Shown one piece after another: positions 34,501-45,900 of a stretch of DNA of 64,000 nt. Every line of letters starts with the position of its first letter. Within the stretch, counting starts at the first letter, position 1. The stretch is taken from positions 15,093,225 to 15,157,224 of the forward strand of contig NC_069136.1 of the NCBI RefSeq assembly GCF_026914265.1, read 5' to 3'. The stretch is from Mya arenaria (taxonomy: Eukaryota; Mollusca; Bivalvia; Myida; Myidae). Under the pieces are notes generated by a model. The model was given only the letters and a program-made list of their open reading frames with translations. It made no database searches and was not told the DNA's origin. A program made the translations under genes and the position numbers.

Positions 34501-37500
34501 CTTGATGTGATTCGGTGTCTGCCTGCAGAGCAAGAGGTCATGTGTTTGATCCCCAATAAGTGCAGGTATCAATTTGTGCAGTCTGTTACATAAATAATCA
34601 TGCCTGTATACTTTAGCCATGATAGACAAGAGCCACAAGCCCGCAGGCAGGCCGGGCGGGGACATAGGGAAGGCTAAACACAAGCCTAAAGGTGTCTCCG
34701 ACCTCGTGAAGATGAAGGCTCTCAGTGTTCACGAATTGTCTGTGGTGAGTAGCGGTAGTTTCTTCAGTCTTATGTGTGATCTTCAAAAAGTTTGCATTAT
34801 ATTTAACTGATCGATTATTGAGAACTTAGTATCTTCAGAAGCTATGTTTACATTGAAATGTAAATGTATGTAAATGACATTATGTTTTTAAGTTATGTAT
34901 CAAAATTCGGAAGGCGCTTTGATTATATACATCTTATTTTGAAACAATCACTTACTGTAATCATATATGTAAAAAATACCCTTTTGAAGATAAGGCAAAA
35001 TGTGTTTCTTGTAATTTGTTTGAAAATTATTTTTATATTTCTTTAAATCTTAAAAGAAAATGTTTAAAAAATACATGAAGTATGAAAAAAAAGTTTGAGA
35101 AATATACATTTTAATGGTAAAAAACATTATTTTATCATAAATCAGGAGCAACAACTATTCTACAAGGAGATCACAGAAGCATGTGTCGGCTCAGACGAGA
35201 TCAAGCGCTCCGAGGCCCTCCAGTCTCTTGCCACAGACCCTGGCCTGCACCAGATGCTGCCTCATTTCACGTCATTTGTTGCTGAGGGGGTGAGCATCAT
35301 ACCTATTTATTTGCTCTTCAGATTTTTGCAGTTATAGAGTTGAGGTATTGTGCTAGCCTTGGTTGTCTGTGTCAGTGACATCGTTTTTTTATTGTGGCCA
35401 TAGCCAAATATTGTTTAAGATATTCAAACAAAAATTGACACAAATGTTGCTAGAGACTGTGTACATGCATACCAAGGCCTACTACATTGACTTTAATAAC
35501 TGTCAAGTTATGCCCTATTTTTGTCTGAAAAACAACAACTGTATAGCATCTGCTTTGTAGTGCTCATTCATTTACCTATGTATAGTAAAGAAATAACAAC
35601 TGCCATGCTATAGTTGTGCAAGAGTGATATCCCTTATGCTGGTGGAGGTGATCACTATCAAATATGTATTATATTTGCCTTGCAATAGTTATAGTATACC
35701 CAAAATTAGTACAGTAGTATCAACTGTTGCTGACATGCTCAGGGTGGTCTAGTGGTATAGGTGTCCACCTCTAAACCTATAGGTTGTGGTTTAGATTCTC
35801 AACCAGGGAAACATTCTCTCAAAACAGTTTCTGCCAGGAAACAGCCCAAAGAGTGATTTAAAACAATTTCCAGCTGTTTCAAAAATAATTTAATAGTATA
35901 AGTAAGCTTTTCACTCAACTTGAGGTTATTGTTGTACAATTTTTGTATTTATCATTCAGGTAAAGGTGAACATAGTACAGAACAACCTGGCCTTGCTCAT
36001 CTACCTGATGAGGTTGATGAAAGCACTCATGGAGAACCAGACCATCTACCTCGAGAAATATGTGAGTACATCATCCTTTTTTCACATCACAAGATTTATT
36101 GCACTTTCATTTATATAATTTTGTCAATTAAAGTACAAAGGTAACTATTGCAGACAATAGTTATCTGATTAACGTTCACTGTTCTGTTTATTTAATGCCA
36201 ACTGGCCATATTTTGAGTAAGAAGCTGTGTAGAAAGCCTGACCCCAATATTTCGAAACATCTTAAGCCTCTTATACGAAGATAAAGCTAAGCTCACTATT
36301 TCTGTGCTGTTATAATTTGTGTAATATTTACATTTATTAGAGTTTTTGGACATTATGCTTACAATTATCTCAATTAACTAGGTATTATTTTGTAAAATGA
36401 AGATCAAATAATTTGGCTAAAATGGAATAAGGTACTCAAGCTTATTATGCTTAAGCACTTTTGAGAAATGCGAGCCAGAAGCCTTAATCTGTATATTGCT
36501 ATAACATCATGTCTAATGATGTCATGTTCTATTTATAGCTGCATGAGTTCCTGCCTGGAGTGATGTCATGCATTGTGAGTAAGCAGTTGTGTATGAGGCC
36601 AGATGTGGACAATCACTGGGCTCTCAGAGACTTTGCAGCCAGGCTAAATGCTCTCATATGCAAGTAGGTTAATCAAGCAGAATGTATAGAAACATCACAG
36701 CAATGACATTTTACATAAACACGTAATATTGATGAGGTTGAAAACTGAGCAGTATGGCTAGGGATTTTTATGGCAATAAAAAAAAGAAGACGGGAAATGC
36801 TCATGAGATATTATAGAAAACAGTATACATATTTTTGCATGTAAAGCCACTCTGCAATGTCGTATAATACATTGCATCAACTGTTTAAGGTAATATGCAA
36901 ATGTTCTGTAATTTTGTTATACTAAGTATACTATTCAATAGTTATTTTGATAAGATGCAGTGATAATGTTTTGCATGTATTACCTTGCAGAAATTTCCAC
37001 AACAATGTAAACAACATCCAGGCGCGTGTGACTAAGACGTTCAGTAAGGCTGTACGGTCGGAGAAGGCGGCCCTGGCCACAATATACGGAGCACTCAGCG
37101 GACTCGGGGAATTGGGGCCAGAGGTGAGGGCATCATTTTACTCAGATAGTAATTTGTCTGTGCTATTATTTTCAAAAAAGAAAATATGCAGTGGTATCAT
37201 ATACAGTCATCATGGTCAGCTAAATCGGCTTCATTGATTTGTTGTGGCTGTTTTTGTTTTTGTACACCTTTGCATTTAGACAAAATATGTGAAGCATGTC
37301 CAATAAATGTTGCCTAAATATATGTCAAATTATACCCCTTAATTGACTGATTTAGCTGGATTTTAATTACTACATAGCCGGGCTAGTTACAATTTCTTCA
37401 GCCATGTAGTGGTGTAAGATTATGACTTACTTATTTTTCAGTGACTTTTCTTGCATACTTTCAAACTGCTAGTGCCTTTTTGATTGGGGAAATTAACATG

Positions 37501-40500
37501 ATAAGTCCATCATCTGGAAAATTTAAATAATGCAAAATAATAGAATGAGTTACAAATATTCATCTTCTAACCAAATATATAGTTTTGCAGTAGAATATAG
37601 TACCAAGTTTTGAAAGGAAAATAACATGAATATTTTTGAAAAATGGATGGTGTGTCACATGGGAAAACAGTCTGTAAATGACAAAAAAATTATGTACAGA
37701 CCACTGAATTGTCTGCTTTCAAAGACTGGAAGTACATGTAAGCTAGATAGTGTTTTTGCGATACATGTTTAAAGTCCTGATTCAATTAATATTTATTTTA
37801 TTTTATTGACAGCCATGCATTGCATGCACAATTAAATAAATCATTGATAATTATGTCAAACAGTTTGCCAGTTTTGTAATAAAATATAATAGATTATATT
37901 GATCTGAAGAAATGTAAATGATTGTTTGCAGGTTGTTCACTCGTTTGTGGTGCCGAACATTCGTATGATCGGGGACCGAGTGAGACAGGCAATAGATGGG
38001 CAACAACTTACTAACAACGCTGACAGGATTGCCGCCGAAAATATAAAGAAACTTGCAGCGGTGAGTGCCTCTCTTAAAAGAAGGAAACATTTGGGGATTG
38101 TCGTGGGGAAAAATTAATATTGAGAAGGGATTATTTTTCTCTTGTGTTTATTAACTTTAAAGGTACTTGCTCATTTTTGTAAAATGCATTTTTTAATGAT
38201 GAAATAAAGTGTGGCAAATCATTAAAAGTGATCATGAATTAACATTGAGATGTATACAAACGAGGGATTGATGCAGAAGAAGGGTGTTATGTCGCTGATA
38301 TAGTGAGGAGGCACATTATTTATGTCTTGTGTTTAAAGGGACTCAGTCATGTTTTGTAAAATGCACTTTTTTATGACAAAATAAAGTGTGGCAAATCATT
38401 AGGAATGTTAAAACTAAGATACTGAAGGCTTGAACCCATCAACAAATGTTAATATATGCTCAAATATTGTCTTTGAAGTCAACGATTCTGAATTGCGTTA
38501 GTAAAGCTTTCCAACAAAACCTTAGTGTTTAATTATCACTCAGCTAATGCAAGAGTCCTTATGGGCGAGTGTTTTTGTTGTCAATTTTCTATTATTTCTT
38601 GACTGTCATGCATTTATTCTTAAATTGTTTTTTTCCTGCATTTTCAGTATCAAAGAGTAAATAATTTTAAAAAATTAGTGTTTCCAGATGCATATCCATA
38701 AAAACATATTTTTGGTCTAAAAACATGAGCTAGTCCTGTTATATCAGTCAAAAAGGTCTTTTGATTAGGGATTGGGTGTTTTCTAGTTCAATTGTTTTAT
38801 GCAATTGTTTGCAGTGTTATGACACTTTTTCACTTTTAAATGTCAATCCTCACTGCAGAAGTATATCTCACCGGTGTTGAAGACACACCGTCTGCTGACA
38901 GACACTATAGAGGACTACACAGCGGAATACGGCTACTTGGGTCCACTCTTACATGCCGCTGTTGGGAAGGAGAGGAGTTCTTCCACCTCCAGTCAGGGTC
39001 CCCCTCATAAGCCAACTATACAGATATCACAGGTAGGGCCTGGCATAGAAACCCACTATTCAGATAGTACAGGTATGGCCTTATACACAAACCCACCATA
39101 CTGGTACACAGATAGGGCCTCACATAGAAACCCACTATTCAGATAGCACAGTAAGGGCCAGCACAGTAAGGGCCTCATACACAAACCCACCATACTGGTA
39201 CACAGGTAGGGCCTCACATAGAAACCCACTATTCAGATAGCACAGGTATGGCCTTATACACAAACCCACCATACTGGTACACAGGTAGGGCCTCACATAG
39301 AAACCCAGTATTCAGATAGTACAGGTATAGCCTTATACACAAACCCACCATACTGGTACACAGGTAGGGCCAGGCATAGAAACCCACTATTCAGATACTG
39401 TGAAATCATTAATGTTCGTGAGGCATTAATGTTCGTGGTTTTCGTGGGTTGGGTGATCCACAAATTCAAGATCCCAGGAAATATTGACCCTTTATTCCCT
39501 TTTTCAATTGCCATGTTATGTACATACTCCAGTTTATTTGTTACAGAAGCCGCAGTATACATCGTAAATATCCGTCTAAGTGTATATCGTACTATCATTA
39601 TTTTGTTAATATATTATATCAGCCTTTAACAAATAATAAACCAAATCATTTTAATGTGTTTTTATGAACCAAATGACAGAAGCAATTGCATTAACCTGTG
39701 CTGTTCATGAAAATCTCCAGGTTTACAAGATGTGAGTGATGAGTGTCGGTTCTCAATTTTATTTCTTTAATGAAATAATTAATCGATAACATTAAAGGTT
39801 ACTGAACACCCAATGTGACAATGTACAAAACAAAGCGTTCAATAAACTTATTAAACAAAAACGTGTGAATAAATATTGAAATGAGATGATATTCAAAAGT
39901 AATTGAATTTGTAAACATCAGCTATCTTTAGGGATTGTTTACTCAAATATACGGACCTTCTCGGTGTTTTCACAGTTTGCAAAATTCTTAATTGGCATTC
40001 AATGGCTTAGTCTATCTGTATTTAGGATCAGGGTACATCTTCTTTTATGACCTTAATTTCCAATTAAATCGATAATTGACATGGATATATGCACTAATTG
40101 GCATGTCGTACCACTTTAGCCAGCGTCATAAACCGAGTGACGTCGACAACAGAAATCACGGGCCAGCGCGTGGAATGCAGTCAATCTAGAACGATCGCAA
40201 TATTGATTATATTTTTCTTTTCAAACATGAAAAACCACGAATTCAAGTACCCACAAAATTGTCATTTTTCGGCAAACCATGAAATTTCATGCCAACGAAT
40301 ATAAATGATTTCACAGTAGTACAGATATGGCCTAATACACAAACCCACTGTACAGGTACACAGGTAGGGCCTCACATAGAAACCCACTATTCAGATAGCA
40401 CAGTAAGGGCCTAATACACAAACCCACCATACTGGTACACAGATAGGGCCTCACATAGAAACCCACTATTCAGATAGCACAGTAAGGGCCAGCGCAGTAA

Positions 40501-41565
40501 GGGCCTCATACACAAACCCACCATACTGGTACACAGGTAGGGCCTCACATAGAAACCCACTATTCAGATAGCACAGGTAAGGCCTAATACACAAACCCAC
40601 TGTACAGATACACAGGTAGGGCCTGGCATAGAAACCCACTATTCAGAAATTACATATAAGGCCTCAAAAAGTCCACCATACATAGGTAGGGCCTTTAATA
40701 CATACAAACCCATTATACAGTTATTATGCCATATGTGATGTTCCACAAAAAGTTTATCATTTTATGGATTTAATTATTATAATAGAATATCTTTTCTCGA
40801 AAAAAGGAATCACATTTAATAATTAATGCTGTATAGGAGATAAAAGTTAAAGCCTTTAATTGTTTTCATTGCAGGTCATATTTTAAACTAGCCCCAATAA
40901 CTACAGTGTATAATATTCAAAATAAAAAAGAACAAAACTAACAAGCTTTAAGCCAAGACACAGTATTTCACTAGGTGATTATCTTCGGGCTTGTACCATT
41001 CCTCTTGAGAGAAGGATCGAAGAGTAATTCATATCAGCTAATAAGGTGTATCTGACTTTACAATTGGGCTTAAATAGATAATAGTTAATTATAACTGTTA
41101 CTTTTTTTGCAGGGCAAGCCCCATATATTTCTGGGAGGGTCAGGCACCTTGTCCACGCCACAGACGCCCACATCTGCACGTCCCCTACAAAACATTACAT
41201 TTCCCCGCACCCCATCCATCCCTGGAGTTGGTCAAAACCCTAACCAGAAGTTTGTCATCATGCAGCAACCAAGGGTGTCATCAGTACCCATGCAGACCAC
41301 GGGAGTGGGAGTGGGTGGCACTTCAATAGTAAAAGTCCTTCCAGGAATGCATGGAGGGTCAACGGGTAACATTACCAGTGGTGTCAGTGCTAGTACCATA
41401 ACATCGTCAGGGAGTACAGGAGGGCAGAAGATTGTTGTCATGTCTGGTTCCCAGCAGCCTATGCAGGTGCAGGTGTCTTCAGGAGGGGAACCAGGCAGGC
41501 AGGTGTTCACTTCCGCCACAGGCGAGCAGATCTCCATAGTGAAAACAGAACCATCACATTTGTGA
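31580..41565 (+). CDS. TAF6: TAF6, transcription initiation factor TFIID subunit 6 (12 coding exons, 630 aa)
   Basis: Coding exons: 31580-31738, 32516-32602, 32840-32993, 33801-33905, 34617-34744, 35146-35289, 35960-36061, 36539-36663, 36991-37123, 37932-38060, 38859-39032 and 41113-41565. GT-AG introns and phases sum to 1,893 nt, 630 codons plus TGA (human TAF6 is about 677 aa). Residues 15-82 are the histone fold that pairs with TAF9; the next stretch has [20 protein letters not shown], the TAF6 signature after the fold, then PAIPENPPP. Residues 205-460 are the conserved HEAT-repeat domain ([53 protein letters not shown]). Residues 481-630 are Gly/Ser/Thr-rich and of low complexity, as in other TAF6 proteins. 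The signature favours TAF6 over its paralogue TAF6L. Its role is core-promoter recognition and TFIID assembly in the nucleus. Odd points are a MITE 14 bp after exon 1 and a tandem array starting exactly at the exon 11 donor. Confidence 0.96.
31757..32039. mobile_element. piggyBac-like MITE, 283 bp, TTAA target site (TAF6 intron 1)
   Basis: TTAA flanks both ends (31753-31756 and 32040-32043). The left end AGGCCTAGTTAAGG and the complement of the right end AGGCATAGTTTAAG are inverted repeats. The body matches the partial copy at 12648-12915. TTAA duplication is the hallmark of piggyBac-type transposition. The element starts 18 bases after the last base of exon 1. Confidence 0.75.
33600..33700 (+). 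repeat. SINE body fragment (TAF6 intron 3)
   Basis: The order tgtcaccaag, aagtgggttt, ctcctggcactcc and ccacctcaca resembles the body of the SINE at 49749-49950 (ggtcaccaagc, aagtgggtttgcttctg, cccccacaac). No tRNA-like head is seen here, so it is a fragment. Confidence 0.4.
34196..34600 (+). repeat. Two diverged tandem copies of a tRNA-like repeat (TAF6 intron 4)
   Basis: Copy 1 (about 34196-34330) and copy 2 (about 34462-34600) share, in order, gcgcttatattgtc/gcacttatactgtc, agagctag, gtatcagcctg/gtgtctgcctg, agcttgatccg/gtttgatccc, and caatttgt(ct/gc)agtct. The second contains gcaagaggtcatgtgtttgatcccc, like the 69-bp array unit. It ends about 15 bases before the exon 5 acceptor. Confidence 0.55.
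35745..35830 (+). repeat. tRNA-like SINE head (TAF6 intron 6)
   Basis: ggtggtctagtggtataggt fits a D-arm/A-box and gtggtttagattctcaacc a degraded B box. Between them lies ccacctctaaacctataggt, an anticodon-arm-like stem. The same scaffold with different wording forms the 69-bp repeat at 60602-63560. Not an intact tRNA gene. Confidence 0.5.
38157..38410 (+). repeat. Pair of ~70-bp direct repeats (TAF6 intron 10)
   Basis: Two copies, about 38157-38228 and 38335-38405, share tttgtaaaatgca, aataaagtgtggcaaatcat and the leading ctcatttttg/gtcatgtttt text. They lie 178 bp apart in the same direction. Probably two hits of one dispersed repeat, or a local duplication. Confidence 0.6.
39033..40700 (+). 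repeat. 79-bp tandem array in TAF6 intron 11, split by a MITE
   Basis: The unit is cacaggtagggcctcacat, agaaacccactattcagatag, cacaggtatggccttatac, acaaacccaccatactggta; the two halves are themselves related (caggta-ggcc then aaaccca). It runs 39033-39397 and 40317-40700 around an inserted element. The last bases of exon 11 and the donor (ACAGATATCACAG|GTAGGGCC) match the unit (TTCAGATAGCACAG|GTAGGGCC), so the array begins exactly at the splice junction. Confidence 0.85.
39398..40316. mobile_element. TA-flanked MITE, 919 bp, inserted in the 79-bp array
   Basis: The left end CTGTGAAATCATTAATGTTCG and the complement of the right end CTGTGAAATCATTTATATTCG are inverted repeats, with TA on both sides (39396-39397 and 40317-40318), as in Tc1/mariner-type insertions. 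Subterminal copies of cattaatgttcgtg recur at the left. No transposase frame. It interrupts the array cleanly at a TA in cagata|cag, so it is younger than the array. Confidence 0.8.
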
Positions 41566-42190
41566 CCATAGTAATAAACTGGAAATTTGATGAGGTGTGT
41601 AATAATGTTCACGTTCTCCGCTGGCAAACATATCTCCCCAAGGACTTGTGCTGCCATACTGTATACAAACCTTAATTCCTCCATCGCGCTCAGTGAGAAA
41701 CAATAACTTCCACTTGATTGCTCCAAGATGACAGGAATTTGTCATGACTTGGTGGAAATGTGTAATGGTGTTGCCGCAGTGACTAATGACCTTACTTCGC
41801 TAGAACCTACATGCCTCTCCATGGCGACATTGTAACCTTACAACAAAGGGTCACAACTACAAATTTGTATTAGTGTTGCTGTATATAAGCTTTGATCCTA
41901 TGGAACTTTATCTCCTAAACTCAAAAACAAAATCTTGTAAGCAAATCACCAGGAATGGAAAATGTTTAGACTGGAGAGGGGGTAATAATGACTGAAAACT
42001 GTTGTTGAAAGATTACGATTAGACAGTGCTGGTTTTCAGTAGTTACTATATATGGAGTAAAACAGCGTGTTGGGAAACAGCTTCCAATTGTTGGAAGGCT
42101 GATTGACTATGACTGAATTTTGTTGTAAAAAAAACTCACTCAAGTGTTGATAAAATTTACAACAAAATAAAGTTGTTAAGACATTATGAA
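41566..42190 (+). other. TAF6 3' untranslated region with poly(A) signal
   Basis: Non-coding after the TGA at 41563-41565. An AATAAA hexamer lies at 42166-42171, placing the expected cleavage near 42185. The minus-strand open frames overlapping exon 12 are shadows. Confidence 0.5.
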
Positions 42191-42513
42191 TTTTGGTGAA
42201 TGTAACCTTTAATTTCTGAATTCATACCTGAATGTTAAAAGGACAACTCATGTCAGATGTAATTGATTGCATTATTTGATTTTTAATATATTAAAAAATA
42301 AATCTTATGGTATTAAATGCTTTACCTATGAACAAGAAACTGAATTAGTTATAGCCACGCCCATGCATTTGTATTAATAACCTGAGTTATTGAAATTATA
42401 CATGATCACTTAAGAACCCATGTACGGTATTATTTTAATTGCAAGGGCAAAGAGTGAAGTAACTGTGTTGTACCATGTTGTCAAGGAAAACGCTTTCTAA
42501 TGAACTAGGGTTT

Positions 42514-42960
42514 CAGCTAAAGATTTCTGAAAGGGTGCTGCACCCTGTCCATTTTTAGGGGCACCCTTCTGGCCTCATGGAGAACAGCATGGGCACCCTT
42601 TTGCCTTCATAAAATTCAAAGCTTAAGAATACTTAATATTTATTTTGTTTTGATTAAAACTTATAAAACATTTTCTGTCAAATTCATGATGTTCAAAATT
42701 ATTCACATTGCTGTACAATGAACCCTCTTGCTCTTCTACAGCATGTTGTCCTTTTTAAAACCTGGCCAAAACCATATAAGTGAATGGCATTTTATTTTTT
42801 TTGACTTCGCCCTTTGTTACTCAAATATGGCAAAATATTGTATAGATGGAAGTGATAATTTTGAGGGCCTTAGCTAAACAAGTTTTATAAGGGTGCCACC
42901 CCCATGAATACCGGCATGTGCACCCTTCTGTCTTCAAAGAATTATGTCCTAGATTACGCT
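42514..42960 (+). repeat. Dispersed repeat related to 17583-17900 and to the 47-bp unit
   Basis: A block reading cagctaaagat, gggtgctgcaccctgtcc, gcacccttctggcctca and agcatgggcaccc is followed at 42735 by ctacagcatgttgtcc and ttttaaaacctggccaaaacc, which mirrors the 47-bp minisatellite unit (ctgtagcaccctgcc, ttttaataccaagccaaaacc). A third, shorter version lies at 42870-42950 (gctaaacaag, agggtgccacccccatgaat, gcacccttctgtcttca). Confidence 0.5.
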
Positions 42961-45900
42961 TAAGGAGGTATTCAATATGCAACTTTATGGTCATACATCA
43001 TTGACTTCATTTTAACTGTATTGGTTGGTTATTTATATCACACAATCCTATAGGCTATTCTTAGATCCAATTAAGATCAATATTGAAAACAAGCTGTTGT
43101 GGTAACAAAGTTTTCAAAACACTGTTAGCCTTGACCTTGACTTACTGACACCGAAAACAAAAGGGCTTATCTACTGGTTGCACCTCATGAATTGGAATTT
43201 TTGATTTGATTCTGGATCTATATGCAGTACAAATAACCCTAAGTGAATTTGGTATAGCCACAAGTTGAGTTTGGCTGAAATTTGATCGTAGCCTTATGAT
43301 TTCCCCTAAAGTTGTTACATTGTCAAAAGTTTGTACAAATCACAGGGATTAATTTTCAAATAACTTGAATGTGTCCCTTGGACTCCAATATTTCTTATCC
43401 ATGGGTCCTCTGAACAGAAACTGCAAGTCTCAGGTTTAGTGGCAAATCATCCTGTTGATGGACATGTTTAACAATAATTGTTTCACATGAAAATGACCTG
43501 GAATGTGATTAAAGAAAGATTAATACTGCGTTTAATATGTAACTATGTTCTCTTGTTAGAAAAAAAGTCCAGTTCAACTGGTTTTTATTTTGTAACAAAC
43601 AAGGGGAATAATTCTATCAGACTTAGAAAACGGTAAAATTCTGTCACAGCAAATTGAGTTACCTCCCTTGGAATACTTGCCTGACCAGTTACCTGCATGA
43701 CGTCATCAAGGTATATCCCAATCAAAAATGGGGATATCTCCATTAAAATAGTTATTAAATAATTTATCCTACATTTGTTTATTTAACGGTAATTAAATTA
43801 TTAAGAAACTTTGTTTCGCTATAAGTAATCATACGGTTTAGACCGGAACTTTAAAGAGAACTCGCCATAATTGACAGGTGGGGTTTCTTAATTTACTTAA
43901 TGACGTCATACGGAATCTCCCGATATGGTCTTTGGTGCATGAACGCTTGACAATTCTTCTGGGTGTGTCTCAAGTAAGAAGAGTTTCACCTGTTCAATTT
44001 TGGATTATTGTACACGGAATAAAAGCATGAATTAAAGAAACAAAACTTCAGGTAACATTTTAAAGGTGTGTTCTTTTAATCTTGAGAGTACCTTAGTAAT
44101 TTAGATGATGTTTTCCGACATTTTTAGCTACTAAAAAAATGTACCCGCCTGTACTGTACAAATTTTGAAGGCTGTGTACTTTGAAGTTATCGATTTGGAA
44201 CTAATGCATAAGACACAGAATATATTCAGCACGTTCACTGTGCTGTAGATGTCAATTAAGATATACATGTGTACATGTAATTAGGTGACAAGTTTTGTTT
44301 CAGTCTTCTGTCGTTTTGTAGTTAAACACATCGAGCATTAAGCTGCTAAATAATAGACTTACATAGCAAAAATGATATGTACATGTATGTGTAAGTAATT
44401 CTACCTTATGTACATGTACAACCTTATAATTATTATCAATATCAGCATATTTATAACAGAAAAAAATGTAGTAGAATACTGTAGATGTAACTCAACCTGT
44501 ATTTTACTGATCATCCAGAGTTATCAAAATTATATATTTTTTATTTATTGAACTTGAAATATAATACTAGTTTTGACACATTTTTACAGGTAAGCATGGA
44601 GCATTTTCAAACATGCAGAGGTCAGAGATAACATGCTTAAGATAACATGCCTATATTAGGTTATATCCAACTACAAGGTTGGGGCGGTACAATTTGCAAT
44701 AAAAATGTGTGAATGGGCTACTTCACAATAGATGTATATTGACATTTCACACTGGTTGTAAATTATTTATTGATGAACCAACTAAATAACAAACTGTTTG
44801 AGATCTATATCTTCAGTCTGACCATGAAATGAACCAAACAAATTATTTCTCCAGAAAATTGCTTTTTTATACAAGAAACTCGTTATTTTGCAATAAATCA
44901 ATCATAGCCCAATCAATGAATCATTCATTTCGAAATCGTAAGGCAAAGTAAAGAAATTATTTAAGAAAATTCTTATAAGGTCATGTCAGTTCAAAAGCTC
45001 TAGCCTACAGAGCTAATATATTGTATTGTTCAGATGGTTGTTAAAGTCAACATCAATTTTAGTGGCATTGTTGTTAACTTTTAAATCTTGGTGGCAATGG
45101 AAGGGTGGCAATGGAAGTTTAATGGATTACACTTATGATCTGCAGTATTTCTTACAAAATTAAGATGACGGTTTCAGATGTTCTTGTCTTTTATAAATAT
45201 CTGACCACATCATAAAAAATTTTACACTTAAAAAGTTAACAATAATCTTGTTGATCATGTTGTTAACTTAAAGCTCTGGACAATCAGCCCATTTTTATGT
45301 TTAATAACATGCATGTCTTGCCAACTTAAATTAAAACTTATATTTTCTTATCTTTATAGTTTACACCCCTCCCCATGACTCGCATGTTACAAAATGTTGA
45401 AGGTGTAATAATATGTAACGAAGCAAGGAGCATTTAAGTTTGACATGCAGAATGCATGCTTTATATTTCATAAAGTACAAATCAGCCTGTTATTGCGGTT
45501 GTTAAACACCATAATATGAGTAATAGACACACAAAAAAAGAATTTTTATATGCCGGTGAATTGAAGTGTGACATCTTTTTACAGAGATCAAAACAACTGC
45601 TTACAGATTAAAACAAATGGTGTGTAGGCAAACACATTCTTGGTTTTCTGAAATGTGAACAAAAAATCATTAATTGTAACTTAATTCTTAATATAAAAAT
45701 CCATCATTCTAGTAGTACATATATATATATGTATGTATGTGTCTGTATCATATTTTTTCCAATTGTTTTGGTAAACGATGTGCTGTCATTAAACAGTGTA
45801 AGACATTGATGTCCGCTTCTTTGCTAAGATTATTTTTAACTAAATTTACATACCCAGTATGAAGGCATATTATGCTAAAACATTTTGAAAAAAGAGTAAA

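Noticed and set aside
41232-41726. 164-codon minus-strand frame
   Set aside because: Shadow of TAF6 exon 12 on the opposite strand.
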